Below the pieces are notes generated by a model, which made no database searches, had not been told where the DNA came from, and saw only the letters and a list, made by a program, of their open reading frames with translations. The position numbers and the translations under genes were made by a program. From Streptomyces sp. CB01373 (GTDB taxonomy: Bacteria; Actinomycetota; Actinomycetes; Streptomycetales; Streptomycetaceae), in the NCBI RefSeq assembly GCF_002803075.1, contig NZ_NNBK01000002.1, forward strand, positions 434,001 to 498,000: a stretch of 64,000 bases of DNA. The letters are read 5' to 3'. Positions 1-7,690 of this stretch are shown in pieces. Numbering within the stretch: the stretch's first letter is position 1; every line of letters starts with the position of its first letter.

Positions 1-354
1 GGACCGGAAGCGGTCCATGACACCGGAGTTGAAGTCCGTGTTGAAGCCGGTGCCCACGCTCTGGGCCAGGTTCATGCCCATCATGGCCATCAGGCCGGGC
101 ACGATGTACTGCACGTACTGCTGCTGCCCGCCGCCCAGCGACTGCCCGATCGAGCCGCCGAAGACGTACACGAACAGCAGCGTGAAGATCACCGGGAACA
201 GGATCGCGTCGAACATCGATTCCGGGTCCTGCCGTATCCACAGCAGGTTGCGGCGGACCAGCGCGCCGGTGTGCCGCAGATGGCTGCGCAGCGGGATCCG
301 GGCATCGGCCTTGAGGCCGGGGGAGCCCAGAGGGGTTGTGGTGACGGCGCTCAT
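1..354 (-). CDS. ABC-2 type exporter permease, DrrB-like (C-terminus outside window)
   Basis: Membrane subunit of an ABC exporter, paired with the ATPase encoded just upstream on the same strand. The start codon at 354 overlaps the ATPase stop codon as ATGA, so translation of the two is probably coupled. The visible 118 residues show a soluble N-terminus, then the family-typical stretch NLLWIRQDPESMFDAILFP entering the first membrane helix, a short glycine/glutamine-rich loop (GGSIGQSLGGGQQQ) and the start of the second helix. This layout matches the ABC2_membrane/DrrB family of drug exporters (about 250-280 aa in full). The gene runs off the left edge, so the remaining helices cannot be judged. 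The substrate is unknown. Confidence 0.88.
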   Translation of the reverse strand, partial: MSAVTTTPLGSPGLKADARIPLRSHLRHTGALVRRNLLWIRQDPESMFDAILFPVIFTLLFVYVFGGSIGQSLGGGQQQYVQYIVPGLMAMMGMNLAQSVGTGFNTDFNSGVMDRFRS

Positions 355-1376
355 GCGGCGACCTCTTCGCGGATGTCGGCGGGCACGGTGTCCTGCGGGG
401 CACTGGCGCGGTGGCCGGTGAGGGACAGGAACACCTCGTCCAGGCTGGGCAGTTCGGTGGTGATGGAGCTGATCGTGATGCCGCGCGCGGTGACCGCGCC
501 GACCACGGCGGTCAGTTGCTCGTCGCTGAGGATCGGTACGAGCAGGGAGCCGGTCGCGGTGTCGACGGTTGTCGCGGCGAGCCCGGTGATGCCCAGTTCG
601 TCGAGCATCCCGGCCAGCGGGCGCACTTCGAGCGGGTCGGCCGGCTTCACGCGCAGGGTGCGCCCGCCGACCTTCGCCTTCAGCTCCTCGATGCCGCCGT
701 TCGCGATGACCTTGCCGCGGTCGACGACGGTCAGTTCGGAGGCGAGCTGTTCGGCCTCCTCCATGTACTGGGTGGTCAGCAGGACGGTGACCCCGTCGCC
801 GACCATCGTCTTGACCTCGTCCCACACCTCGTTGCGGGTACGGGGGTCGAGGCCCGTGGTGGGCTCGTCCAGGAAGAGGACGGCGGGCCGCCCGATCATC
901 GAGGCGGCGAGGTCGAGCCGCCGCCGCATGCCGCCGGAGTAGGTGCGGGCCGGCCGCCGCGCGGCCTCGGTGAGCGAGAACCGCTCCAGCAGCTCGTCGG
1001 CGCGGGCGCGGGCCTCCTTGCGGGGCAGGTCGAGCAGCCGGCCGATCAGGTAGAGGTTCTCCCAGCCGGGGAGCTTCTCGTCCACGGAGGCGTACTGCCC
1101 GGTCAGCCCGATCACCCGGCGCAGCTGCCGGGGCTGCCGTGCCACGTCGTAGCCCGCCACGGTGGCCTGTCCCGCGTCCGGGGCGAGCAGCGTGGACAGG
1201 ATGCGTACGAGGGTGGTCTTGCCGGCTCCGTTCGGCCCGAGCACGCCCATCACGGTGCCCTCGCGCACGTCCAGGTCCACGCCGTCCAGTGCCTTGGTCT
1301 CGCCGTAGTGCTTGACCAGCCCCCGCACGGTCACGGCGTTCGGCACGCCGCCGGGGTTGTCGTCGATTCGCGTCAT
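351..1376 (-). CDS. ABC transporter ATP-binding protein, DrrA/CcmA type
   Basis: Cytoplasmic ATPase (341 aa) that would power the DrrB-like permease encoded next to it. It carries Walker A GPNGAGKTT, signature YSGGMRRRLDLAASM and Walker B VLFLDEPTTGLDP, followed by the roughly 100-residue C-terminal extension typical of DrrA-type drug/lipid exporter ATPases. I chose the ATG at 1376 because family similarity begins there; a longer frame reaching 1499 would add 41 residues that look like promoter sequence. There is no Shine-Dalgarno sequence before 1376, and a -10-like CACTGT lies 7 nt upstream, so the mRNA may be leaderless. The upstream 11-bp repeats suggest control by an activator. Confidence 0.93.
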   Translation of the reverse strand: MTRIDDNPGGVPNAVTVRGLVKHYGETKALDGVDLDVREGTVMGVLGPNGAGKTTLVRILSTLLAPDAGQATVAGYDVARQPRQLRRVIGLTGQYASVDEKLPGWENLYLIGRLLDLPRKEARARADELLERFSLTEAARRPARTYSGGMRRRLDLAASMIGRPAVLFLDEPTTGLDPRTRNEVWDEVKTMVGDGVTVLLTTQYMEEAEQLASELTVVDRGKVIANGGIEELKAKVGGRTLRVKPADPLEVRPLAGMLDELGITGLAATTVDTATGSLLVPILSDEQLTAVVGAVTARGITISSITTELPSLDEVFLSLTGHRASAPQDTVPADIREEVAA

Positions 1377-1381
1377 GCCCC

Positions 1382-1427
1382 GAACAGTGCCAGCCCCCAC
1401 CGACAAACCACCGACAGTCCACCGACA
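1382..1427 (-). promoter_or_regulatory. Promoter with three 11-bp-spaced direct repeats (SARP-like) upstream of the ABC operon
   Basis: On the minus strand the nine bases TGTCGGTGG occur three times at exactly 11-bp spacing (plus-strand copies 1397-1405, 1408-1416, 1419-1427). The last heptamer TGTCGGT is followed after 8-9 bp by CACTGT, a plausible -10, and then 7 nt later by the ATG at 1376. Direct heptamers at 11-bp spacing, overlapping the -35 and about 8 bp from the -10, are the known binding arrangement of SARP-family activators. Assignment to a SARP is inference; no SARP gene is present in the window. Confidence 0.5.
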
Positions 1428-1604
1428 GACGGCACCGGGCGCCGACATGTCCCCGACGAGCACCGCAACCATCGATTGAGGAACCACGACGGTGAGCAAC
1501 CACCTCCGCGAGAGCGGCGCCGGGTCAGGCGCAAAAACCGGCAGCCCCGCCGACGGGGGAAGATCGGCGGGGCTGCCCTGGTACCGCGATGGCTCAACCG
1601 GAGG

Positions 1605-2471
1605 TCAGTGCACCGAGTGCTCCTCCAGCGGGAACGTCCCGCCCACCACGTCCTCGGCGAACGCCTTGGCCGCGCCGCCGATGACCTCCCGCAGATCGGC
1701 GTACTTCTTGACGAACTTCGGCACGCGCCCGCCGGTCAGTCCGAGCATGTCGGTCCACACCAGCACCTGCGCGTCCGTGTCGGGCCCGGCGCCGATGCCG
1801 ACGGTCGGGATGTGCAGCATCCGCGTCACCTCGGCGGCCAGTTCGGCCGGCACCAGCTCCAGGACCACCGCGAACGCGCCCGCGTCCTGAACGGCCTTGG
1901 CGTCCCGCAGCAGTTGCTGCGCCGCCTCCTCGCCGCGGCCCTGGACGCGGTAGCCCATGGCGTTGACGGACTGCGGGGTCAGGCCGATGTGGGCCATGAC
2001 CGGGATGCCGGACTCCACCAGGAGCCGGATCTGCTCGTGCGACCGCTCGCCGCCCTCCAGCTTCACGGCGCCGACGCCCGCCTCCTTCACCAGCCGGGTC
2101 GCCGAGCGCAGCGCCTGCACCGGACCCTCCTGGTAGGAGCCGAAGGGGAGGTCGCCGACGATCAGGGCGCGCTTCGTGCCGCGGACGACCGCGGCCGACA
2201 GCATCGTCATCTCGTCGAGCGTGACGGGCACGGTCGTCTCGTAGCCGAGGTGGCAGTTGCCCGCGGAGTCGCCGACCAGCATCACCGGGATGCCGGCCTC
2301 GTCGAAGACGGACGCGGTCATCGCGTCGTAGGCGGTGAGCATGGGCCACTTCTCGCCGCGTTCCTTGGCGAGGGAGATGTCGCGAACAGTGATGCGGCGA
2401 GTGCCCTTCCCCCCGTACAGCGCCTTGCTGCCGTCGGAGGGCTTGTTGTGGGCAGCCGAAAGCTGCGTCAT
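1605..2471 (-). CDS. panB: 3-methyl-2-oxobutanoate hydroxymethyltransferase
   Basis: First step of pantothenate synthesis: transfers a hydroxymethyl group from 5,10-methylenetetrahydrofolate to 2-oxoisovalerate, giving ketopantoate, in the cytoplasm. The 288-aa product has the PanB signatures: ITVRDISLAKERG near the start, MLTAYDAMTASVFDEAG, the metal-binding Asp motif VGDSAGNCHLGY, VGDLPFGSYQ, KLEGG, and PVMAHIGLTPQSV. The length fits the family (about 265-290 aa). I chose the ATG at 2471 because GGAG lies 8 nt upstream; an in-frame ATG at 2492 lacks a good ribosome site. It stands alone between the ABC operon and the divergent MFS gene. Confidence 0.96.
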   Translation of the reverse strand: MTQLSAAHNKPSDGSKALYGGKGTRRITVRDISLAKERGEKWPMLTAYDAMTASVFDEAGIPVMLVGDSAGNCHLGYETTVPVTLDEMTMLSAAVVRGTKRALIVGDLPFGSYQEGPVQALRSATRLVKEAGVGAVKLEGGERSHEQIRLLVESGIPVMAHIGLTPQSVNAMGYRVQGRGEEAAQQLLRDAKAVQDAGAFAVVLELVPAELAAEVTRMLHIPTVGIGAGPDTDAQVLVWTDMLGLTGGRVPKFVKKYADLREVIGGAAKAFAEDVVGGTFPLEEHSVH

Positions 2472-2614
2472 GACAACGGCTCCTTCAGTCATCTCGGGGC
2501 GCCCTGACGGCGTCCCCGGATCCCTCCCATGGTGGCACCTCGTGCCGGAGGCGGCCAGAGGAGCCCCGTGTGCGCAACGTCTCGGCACGCGAGTCGTAAG
2601 ATCTGGGTAAAGGA

Positions 2615-2643
2615 TTCCGATACGAGACGGTCTCGTATCGGAA
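2615..2643. promoter_or_regulatory. 29-bp perfect inverted repeat, candidate TetR operator
   Basis: Two 14-bp arms (TTCCGATACGAGAC and its exact complement) flank a single central base at 2629. The site lies 19 bp before the start of the MFS exporter gene at 2663 and between it and divergent panB. The core GATACGAGACGGTCTCGTATC is a typical two-dimer TetR-family operator. The likely binder is the TetR protein encoded immediately downstream of the exporter (4384-5010). Binding is inferred. Confidence 0.75.
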
Positions 2644-2662
2644 GTGCCCTAGGCTCGTCGGC

Positions 2663-4261
2663 ATGACTACTCCTGCCGACCGCGCCGTCGACGGCCCCCG
2701 GGTTCCGGAGGCGGTGCACCGCCGACGCTGGGCGATTCTCGGCGCGTTGATGCTGAGCCTGCTGATAGTGGTGCTCGACAACTCGATCCTGAACGTCGCG
2801 ATCAAGACCATCTCGACCCCCGCCCCGACGGGCCTGGGCGCCACGCAGAGCGAGCTGGAGTGGGCGATCAACGCCTACACGCTCGTCTTCGCGGGTCTGT
2901 TGTTCACCGCGGGCCTCGTCGGTGACCGCATCGGGCGCAAGAAGGTGCTGATCGGCGGCCTCATCGTGTTCGGCGCCAGTTCCGCGCTGGCCGCCGAGTC
3001 CGGCTCGCCCGCCCAACTCATCGCCTTCCGCGCCCTGATGGCCGTCGGTGCCGCCTTCGTCATGCCGGCCACCCTCGCCGTCCTGATGAACGTCTTCGAG
3101 CGCGACGAGCAGCCCAAGGCCATCGGCATCTGGGCCGGCGGCGTCGGCCTGGCCATCGCCATCGGCCCGATCACCGGCGGTCTGCTCCTGGACCACTTCT
3201 GGTGGGGCTCGGTCTTCCTGGTCAACGTTCCCATCGTCGTCATCGCGGTCGCGCTGATGCTGTGGCTGGTGCCCGACTCCCGCGACCCGCGGCCCGGCCG
3301 CCTCGACCCGATCGGCGTCGTCCTGTCCGTCGTCGGCCTGGTCCTGCTCGTCTACGGCATCATCAAGGGCGGCGAACTCGCCGACTTCACCGACACGACC
3401 GTGCTGTCGACGATCGCGGCGGGCCTGCTCGTCCTCGCGGCCTTCGTGGTGTTCGAAAAGCGCAGCGACCACCCGTCCCTGGACGTCACGTACTTCAAGA
3501 ACAAGGTCTTCTCGGCCGCCATGACCGCCATCGCGCTGGTCTTCTTCGCGCTGATGGGCGTGACGTTCTTCGGCATCTTCTACACCCAGAGCGTGCGCGG
3601 CTACTCGCCCCTGCAGTCCGGTGTGCTGATGCTGCCGCTGGCCGTCGCACAGCTGATCTTCGCGCCGCGGGCCCGGCTGGTCGTCGACCGCTTCGGCAAC
3701 AAGGCCACCACCACGGGCGGACTGGTCCTGCTCGCCGCCATGCTGGCCGCCTTCGCCGGCTTCGAGGCCGACACGCCGATCTGGCTGCTGGAGGTCGTCT
3801 TCTTCCTCATGGGCACCGGCATGGCGCACATCATGACGCCGACCAGCGTCGTCATCATGCAGGCCCTGCCCCGCGAGAAGGCCGGCTCGGCCTCCGCGCT
3901 CAGCAACACCTTCCGCCAGGTCGGCGGCGCCCTCGGCATCGCCGTCCTCGGCTCGGTGCTCTCGACGGCGTACCGCAACGACATCGAGGGCAAGCTCGGA
4001 CTGCTCCCGCCCGGGCTGCGCGACAAGGCGGCCGAGTCCATCGAGGCCACCCTCGGCGTCGCGGCCAAGCTCGGCCCGCAGGGCAAGGGCCTGATCGACC
4101 CGGCCAACCACGCCTTCCTGCACGCCATGCACGTCACCTCGCTGTGCGGGGCCGCGGTCGCGCTCGTCGGCGCGGTCGTGGTGGCCCTGTTCCTGCCCGG
4201 CAGGCAGCCGGTGCCGCAGAAGGATGAGGAAGAGGAGAAGGTGGTGGCGGCGGTGGAGTAG
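2663..4261 (+). CDS. MFS multidrug exporter, DHA2 (14-helix) family
   Basis: Proton-coupled drug exporter of the cytoplasmic membrane, 532 aa. The hydrophobic pattern supports about 14 helices. Visible DHA2 motifs are LDNSILNVA in helix 1, the loop 2-3 motif [10 protein letters not shown], and the antiporter-type helix 5 region [18 protein letters not shown]. Streptomyces relatives of this type (EmrB/QacA class) export antibiotics or dyes; the substrate here is unknown. The gene follows a strong palindromic operator and is followed by a TetR gene on the same strand, the usual repressor-exporter arrangement. The C-terminus is short and acidic (KDEEEEK). Confidence 0.93.
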   Translation: MTTPADRAVDGPRVPEAVHRRRWAILGALMLSLLIVVLDNSILNVAIKTISTPAPTGLGATQSELEWAINAYTLVFAGLLFTAGLVGDRIGRKKVLIGGLIVFGASSALAAESGSPAQLIAFRALMAVGAAFVMPATLAVLMNVFERDEQPKAIGIWAGGVGLAIAIGPITGGLLLDHFWWGSVFLVNVPIVVIAVALMLWLVPDSRDPRPGRLDPIGVVLSVVGLVLLVYGIIKGGELADFTDTTVLSTIAAGLLVLAAFVVFEKRSDHPSLDVTYFKNKVFSAAMTAIALVFFALMGVTFFGIFYTQSVRGYSPLQSGVLMLPLAVAQLIFAPRARLVVDRFGNKATTTGGLVLLAAMLAAFAGFEADTPIWLLEVVFFLMGTGMAHIMTPTSVVIMQALPREKAGSASALSNTFRQVGGALGIAVLGSVLSTAYRNDIEGKLGLLPPGLRDKAAESIEATLGVAAKLGPQGKGLIDPANHAFLHAMHVTSLCGAAVALVGAVVVALFLPGRQPVPQKDEEEEKVVAAVE

Positions 4262-4316
4262 CCGGGATATGACGGGGGCACGCGGCGACGGGGGACTGCC
4301 GGCCGGAGGCGGCCGT

Positions 4317-4335
4317 CGGTGGGTCGGACCCACCG
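4317..4335 (+). terminator. Stem-loop after the MFS exporter gene
   Basis: An 8-bp perfect stem (CGGTGGGT / ACCCACCG) with a 3-nt loop lies between the MFS stop at 4261 and the TetR start at 4384. There is no T-tract, which is common for Streptomyces terminators. It could reduce read-through into the regulator. Confidence 0.5.
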
Positions 4336-4383
4336 GCGAGCCGCCCGATGGACAATCTCCTGTGCGACGAAAGGACGGCCCAC

Positions 4384-5010
4384 GTGAGCCTTGCCGACAG
4401 CCACACCGCTGCCGACGCCCCCGTGCGGGGGCGCCCCCGCAGCGAAGCGGTGGAACACGCCATTCTGGAGGGCGTGATGAAACTGCTGGAGGACGGTGTG
4501 CCGCTGGCCGAACTCTCCATCGAACGCATCGCCCGCACCGCGGGCGTCGGCAAGGCCACCATCTACCGGCGCTGGAGCGGCAAGGAGGAACTGTTCGTCG
4601 ACGTCGTACGCGCCGCCGAGCCCCCCGACCCCGAACTGCCGGGCACCTCCATGCGCGACGACCTCGTGGCCATCCTCGAACAGCTGCGCCGCCGCGGCCT
4701 GGTGAGCCGCAGCTCGCTCATCCTGCACAACGTCTACGCGCAGATGAAGAGCAGCCCGAAGATCTGGTGCGCCTACCACGCGACCGTCGTCGAGCCGCGG
4801 CGCAGGCTCCAGGTGGAGGTCCTGCGCCGCGGGCAGCGCGACGGCGAACTGCGCCGGGACGTGGACGTCGAGGTACTCGTCGACCTCTTCGTCGGACCCA
4901 TGCTGGTGCGCAGCGTGATGCGCCCGGACGCCGACCTGCCCGAGGGCCTGTCGGAGCAGATAGTGGACCTGCTGCTCGAAGGGCTACGGCCTGTCAGTTC
5001 CCCGCGCTGA
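4384..5010 (+). CDS. TetR-family transcriptional regulator
   Basis: Probable repressor of the MFS exporter encoded upstream. The 208-aa product opens with a flexible tail and then RGRPRSEAVEHAIL, leading into the helix-turn-helix with the TetR recognition signature IARTAGVGKATIYRRWSGKEELF (quoted in part: GVGKATIYRRW). The remaining ~140 residues form the ligand-binding half, similar to TetR_C domains with no known ligand. I chose the GTG at 4384, which has AGGA 8 nt upstream, over the ATG at 4348. The best candidate operator is the 29-bp palindrome at 2615-2643. Confidence 0.92.
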   Translation: MSLADSHTAADAPVRGRPRSEAVEHAILEGVMKLLEDGVPLAELSIERIARTAGVGKATIYRRWSGKEELFVDVVRAAEPPDPELPGTSMRDDLVAILEQLRRRGLVSRSSLILHNVYAQMKSSPKIWCAYHATVVEPRRRLQVEVLRRGQRDGELRRDVDVEVLVDLFVGPMLVRSVMRPDADLPEGLSEQIVDLLLEGLRPVSSPR

Positions 5011-5186
5011 TGTGCGCGTTTCGTCACAGACCGGGCCGTGGGCGGCGCAAGCGGAACTCCGGGCGCCGACTTCTTCGTCCTCATGCCCGTACGGCCGTCG
5101 AGGACGGCGGGAACGGTGCCGATCATCCCCTAGGGTCGTAGAACACGGGGGTGAACGGTGTGCACGGCAGGCAGTGAGGCGACGGT

Positions 5187-6242
5187 ATGGCGCGACAGGC
5201 GTACGTGACGCAGACGGCGGGCGGTTCGGGTCCCGGGCACCGGGGAGGCCGGCTGCGGCGTCTGGCGCACGGCCTCACCGACGGCCGACGCGGCGACGCC
5301 GGGATCTGGCGCCGGGGCCTCCTCCTCGCCGCGTTCGCGGTCGCCATCGCCCTGGTGATGGTGGTGCACGCGCAGATCCCCAACCGGATCGGCAACCTCG
5401 GCAGCCTCATTGAGACCTTCCTGCCGTGGGCGGGCCTGTTCGTAACGGTGCTGCTGGTCCTGGCCCTGGTGCGCAGGTCGGCGACCGCGCTGATCGCCGT
5501 GCTGCTGCCCGTGATCGTCTGGCTCAACCAGTTCGGCGGCCTGCTCACCGACAAGACGGGCACCGGCGGCGAACTGATGGTCGCCACGCACAACGTCAAC
5601 GCCGACAACCCCGACCCGTCCGGCACCGCCCGGGAACTGGCCGCCTCGGGGGCCCAGGTGCTCGCCCTGGAGGAGCTGAAGACCTCCGCGCTCCCCACCT
5701 ACGAGCGGACGCTCGCCCCGCAGTACCGGTACCACTCGGTGCAGGGCACGGTCGGGCTGTGGAGCAAGTACCCGATCAGCGGCGTCCGCGCCGTCGACAT
5801 CAAGCTGGGCTGGACGCGCGCCATGCGCGCCAGCGTGGCCACGCCCGAGGGGTCCGTCGCGGTGTACGTCGCCCACATGCCCTCGGTGCGGGTGAAGCTG
5901 AACGCCGGGTTCACCGCCGCGCAGCGCGACGAGAGCGCGGACGCGCTGGGCGAGGCGATCGCCGGTGAGCAACTGCCCAGGGTGGTCCTGCTCGGCGATC
6001 TGAACGGCACCATGAACGACCGCTCGCTCAACGCCGTCACCTCCCAGATGCGTTCCACCCAGGGCGCCGCGGGCAGCGGCTTCGGGTTCAGCTGGCCGGC
6101 GTCGCTCCCGATGGCGCGGATCGACCAGATCATGGTCAGGGGAGTGGAGCCGGTGAGCTCCTGGACCCTGCCGCGCACCGGCAGCGACCATCTGCCGATC
6201 GCCGCGCGGGTGAACGTCACCACATCGGAAACCGGGTCGTAA
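5187..6242 (+). CDS. Membrane-anchored endonuclease/exonuclease/phosphatase-family protein
   Basis: A 351-aa protein with three membrane helices (about residues 44-62, 75-93 and 97-115) followed by an extracytoplasmic EEP-fold catalytic domain. Catalytic landmarks of the family are present in order: THNVN (metal-site Asn), ALEEL (metal-site Glu), GDLNGTMND (Asp/Asn pair), RIDQIMV, and the closing SDHLPIAA with the Asp-His pair. The family cleaves phosphodiesters or phosphomonoesters in DNA, inositol phosphates or phospholipids; the substrate cannot be told from sequence. A TAGGGT -10-like box occurs about 50 nt upstream. The gene appears to be transcribed alone. Confidence 0.88.
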   Translation: MARQAYVTQTAGGSGPGHRGGRLRRLAHGLTDGRRGDAGIWRRGLLLAAFAVAIALVMVVHAQIPNRIGNLGSLIETFLPWAGLFVTVLLVLALVRRSATALIAVLLPVIVWLNQFGGLLTDKTGTGGELMVATHNVNADNPDPSGTARELAASGAQVLALEELKTSALPTYERTLAPQYRYHSVQGTVGLWSKYPISGVRAVDIKLGWTRAMRASVATPEGSVAVYVAHMPSVRVKLNAGFTAAQRDESADALGEAIAGEQLPRVVLLGDLNGTMNDRSLNAVTSQMRSTQGAAGSGFGFSWPASLPMARIDQIMVRGVEPVSSWTLPRTGSDHLPIAARVNVTTSETGS

Positions 6243-6331
6243 CCTGCTGGAATACTGGGCCTGAGAGGCTTTGTTCCGTCTGAGAACATACGCATACGCG
6301 GTTCACCGCGGTACGGAACTGCTCCGCACGC

Positions 6332-6345
6332 TTCGAAGCTTCGAA
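6332..6345. promoter_or_regulatory. Perfect 14-bp palindrome overlapping the ribosome-binding region of the second MFS gene
   Basis: TTCGAAGCTTCGAA is a perfect palindrome ending 9 nt before the ATG at 6355 and sharing its last bases with the GAAAGG Shine-Dalgarno sequence. It could be a repressor site or form an RNA hairpin hiding the ribosome site. Function is inferred from position only. Confidence 0.4.
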
Positions 6346-6354
6346 AGGCCCTTC

Positions 6355-7617
6355 ATGCCCCTGGCTGTGCTCGCCCTCGCCGTGGGCGCTTTCGGCATCG
6401 GCACCACCGAGTTCGTCATGATGGGGCTGCTCCCCGACGTCGCCGGCGACCTGCACATCTCGATCCCCGCGGCCGGGCACCTGGTCTCCGCGTACGCGCT
6501 GGGCGTCGTCATCGGCGCCCCGCTGCTGGCCGCCGTCACCTCGCGACTGCCCCGCCGCCACGTCCTGATCGGCCTCATGGCCCTGTTCGTCGTCGGCAAC
6601 GCGCTCTCCGCCCTCGCGCCCGGCTACCACTGGCTGCTGGCCGCCCGCTTCCTCAGCGGACTGCCGCACGGCGCCTACTTCGGCGTGGGCGCCGTGGTCG
6701 CGGCGGCCCTGGTGCCGCCGGAGCGCAAGGCGCGCTCGGTGTCCCTGATGCTGCTCGGCCTGACCCTCGCGAACGTCATCGGCGTCCCGGTCGCCACGCT
6801 CATGGGCCAGCACCTCGGCTGGCGGACGACCTTCCTCGCGGTCAGCGTGATCGGGGTCGCCGCGATCGCGTCCCTCGCCCTGCTGGTCCCGCACGACCGC
6901 GGCCACGCCCCCGCGGCCGGACTGCGCCGCGAACTGGCCGCCCTGCGCTCGCTCCCCGTCTGGCTGGCCCTGCTGACGACCGTGGCCGGATGCGGCGCGC
7001 TGTTCTCCGCGTACAGCTACATCACGCCGATGCTCACCCGCTCCGCCGGGTACACCGAGGCCGGAGTGACGCTGGTGCTGGCCCTGTTCGGGGTCGGCGC
7101 GACCGCCGGCAACCTGCTCGGCGGGCGCCTGGCCGACCGCTCGACGAGGGGCACGCTGTTCGGCGCGCTCGTCGCGCTGGTGGTCGTCCTGGCACTGTTC
7201 CCGCTGATGATGCGGACCCACTGGAGCGCGGCCCTCGCGGTGGCCCTGCTCGGCACGGCGGCGTTCGCCACCGGTTCGCCGCTCCAGCTCATGGTCATGG
7301 AGAAGGCGTCCACGGCCCCGTCCCTGGCCTCCGCGGCCAACCAGGCCGCGTTCAACCTGGCGAACGCGGGCGGCGCCTGGATCGGCGGGCTGGCGCTCGC
7401 CGCGGGCTTCGGCGTGACCTCGCCGGCCCTCGCGGGGGCCGCCCTCGCGGTACTGGGCCTCGCGGTGGCCGGCACGGCCCACCGGGTGGACCTGCGGCGG
7501 GCGGGCGCCGTACGGGGGCGGGAGCGCGTGCTCGCCTCGCACCTGCCGGCCACGGCACGTCCGGGAGTTCCTTCCGCCCCGTCGAGCACGGGGGAGCCGC
7601 GGGCGGAGGCGGTTTGA
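6355..7617 (+). CDS. MFS transporter, DHA1 family (AraJ/CmlR-like exporter)
   Basis: A 12-helix exporter of 420 aa. The N-terminal signature GIGTTEFVMMGLLPDVAGDL is characteristic of the AraJ/Cmx/CmlR branch, which includes chloramphenicol exporters and sugar-efflux proteins. The motif-A loop 2-3 reads ...RLPRRHVL. I chose the ATG at 6355 (AAAGG 6-10 nt upstream); the frame is open further upstream but that part lacks the family start. No regulator gene is adjacent; the only local control element visible is the palindrome at 6332-6345. Substrate unknown. A strong hairpin follows, shared with the convergent nadE. Confidence 0.92.
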   Translation: MPLAVLALAVGAFGIGTTEFVMMGLLPDVAGDLHISIPAAGHLVSAYALGVVIGAPLLAAVTSRLPRRHVLIGLMALFVVGNALSALAPGYHWLLAARFLSGLPHGAYFGVGAVVAAALVPPERKARSVSLMLLGLTLANVIGVPVATLMGQHLGWRTTFLAVSVIGVAAIASLALLVPHDRGHAPAAGLRRELAALRSLPVWLALLTTVAGCGALFSAYSYITPMLTRSAGYTEAGVTLVLALFGVGATAGNLLGGRLADRSTRGTLFGALVALVVVLALFPLMMRTHWSAALAVALLGTAAFATGSPLQLMVMEKASTAPSLASAANQAAFNLANAGGAWIGGLALAAGFGVTSPALAGAALAVLGLAVAGTAHRVDLRRAGAVRGRERVLASHLPATARPGVPSAPSSTGEPRAEAV

Positions 7618-7620
7618 GCG

Positions 7621-7674
7621 GAGGGCGGGCCGGGTGGCCCGGGGGCTCGCCCCCAAAGCCCCCGGCCCGCCCTC
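7621..7674. terminator. Bidirectional terminator between the MFS gene and nadE
   Basis: A perfect 14-bp stem (GAGGGCGGGCCGGG with its complement at 7661-7674) encloses a second small GGGGGC/GCCCCC hairpin. It lies 3 nt after the MFS stop and 17 nt from the nadE stop, so it can end both convergent transcripts. Confidence 0.8.
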
Positions 7675-7690
7675 AGTTGGGAACGGGCGC

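Noticed and set aside
411-2507. Very long plus-strand frame (698 codons) across the ABC ATPase and panB
   Set aside because: It is antisense to two well-supported genes and reads as His/Arg/Gly/Gln-rich sequence typical of high-GC shadow frames.
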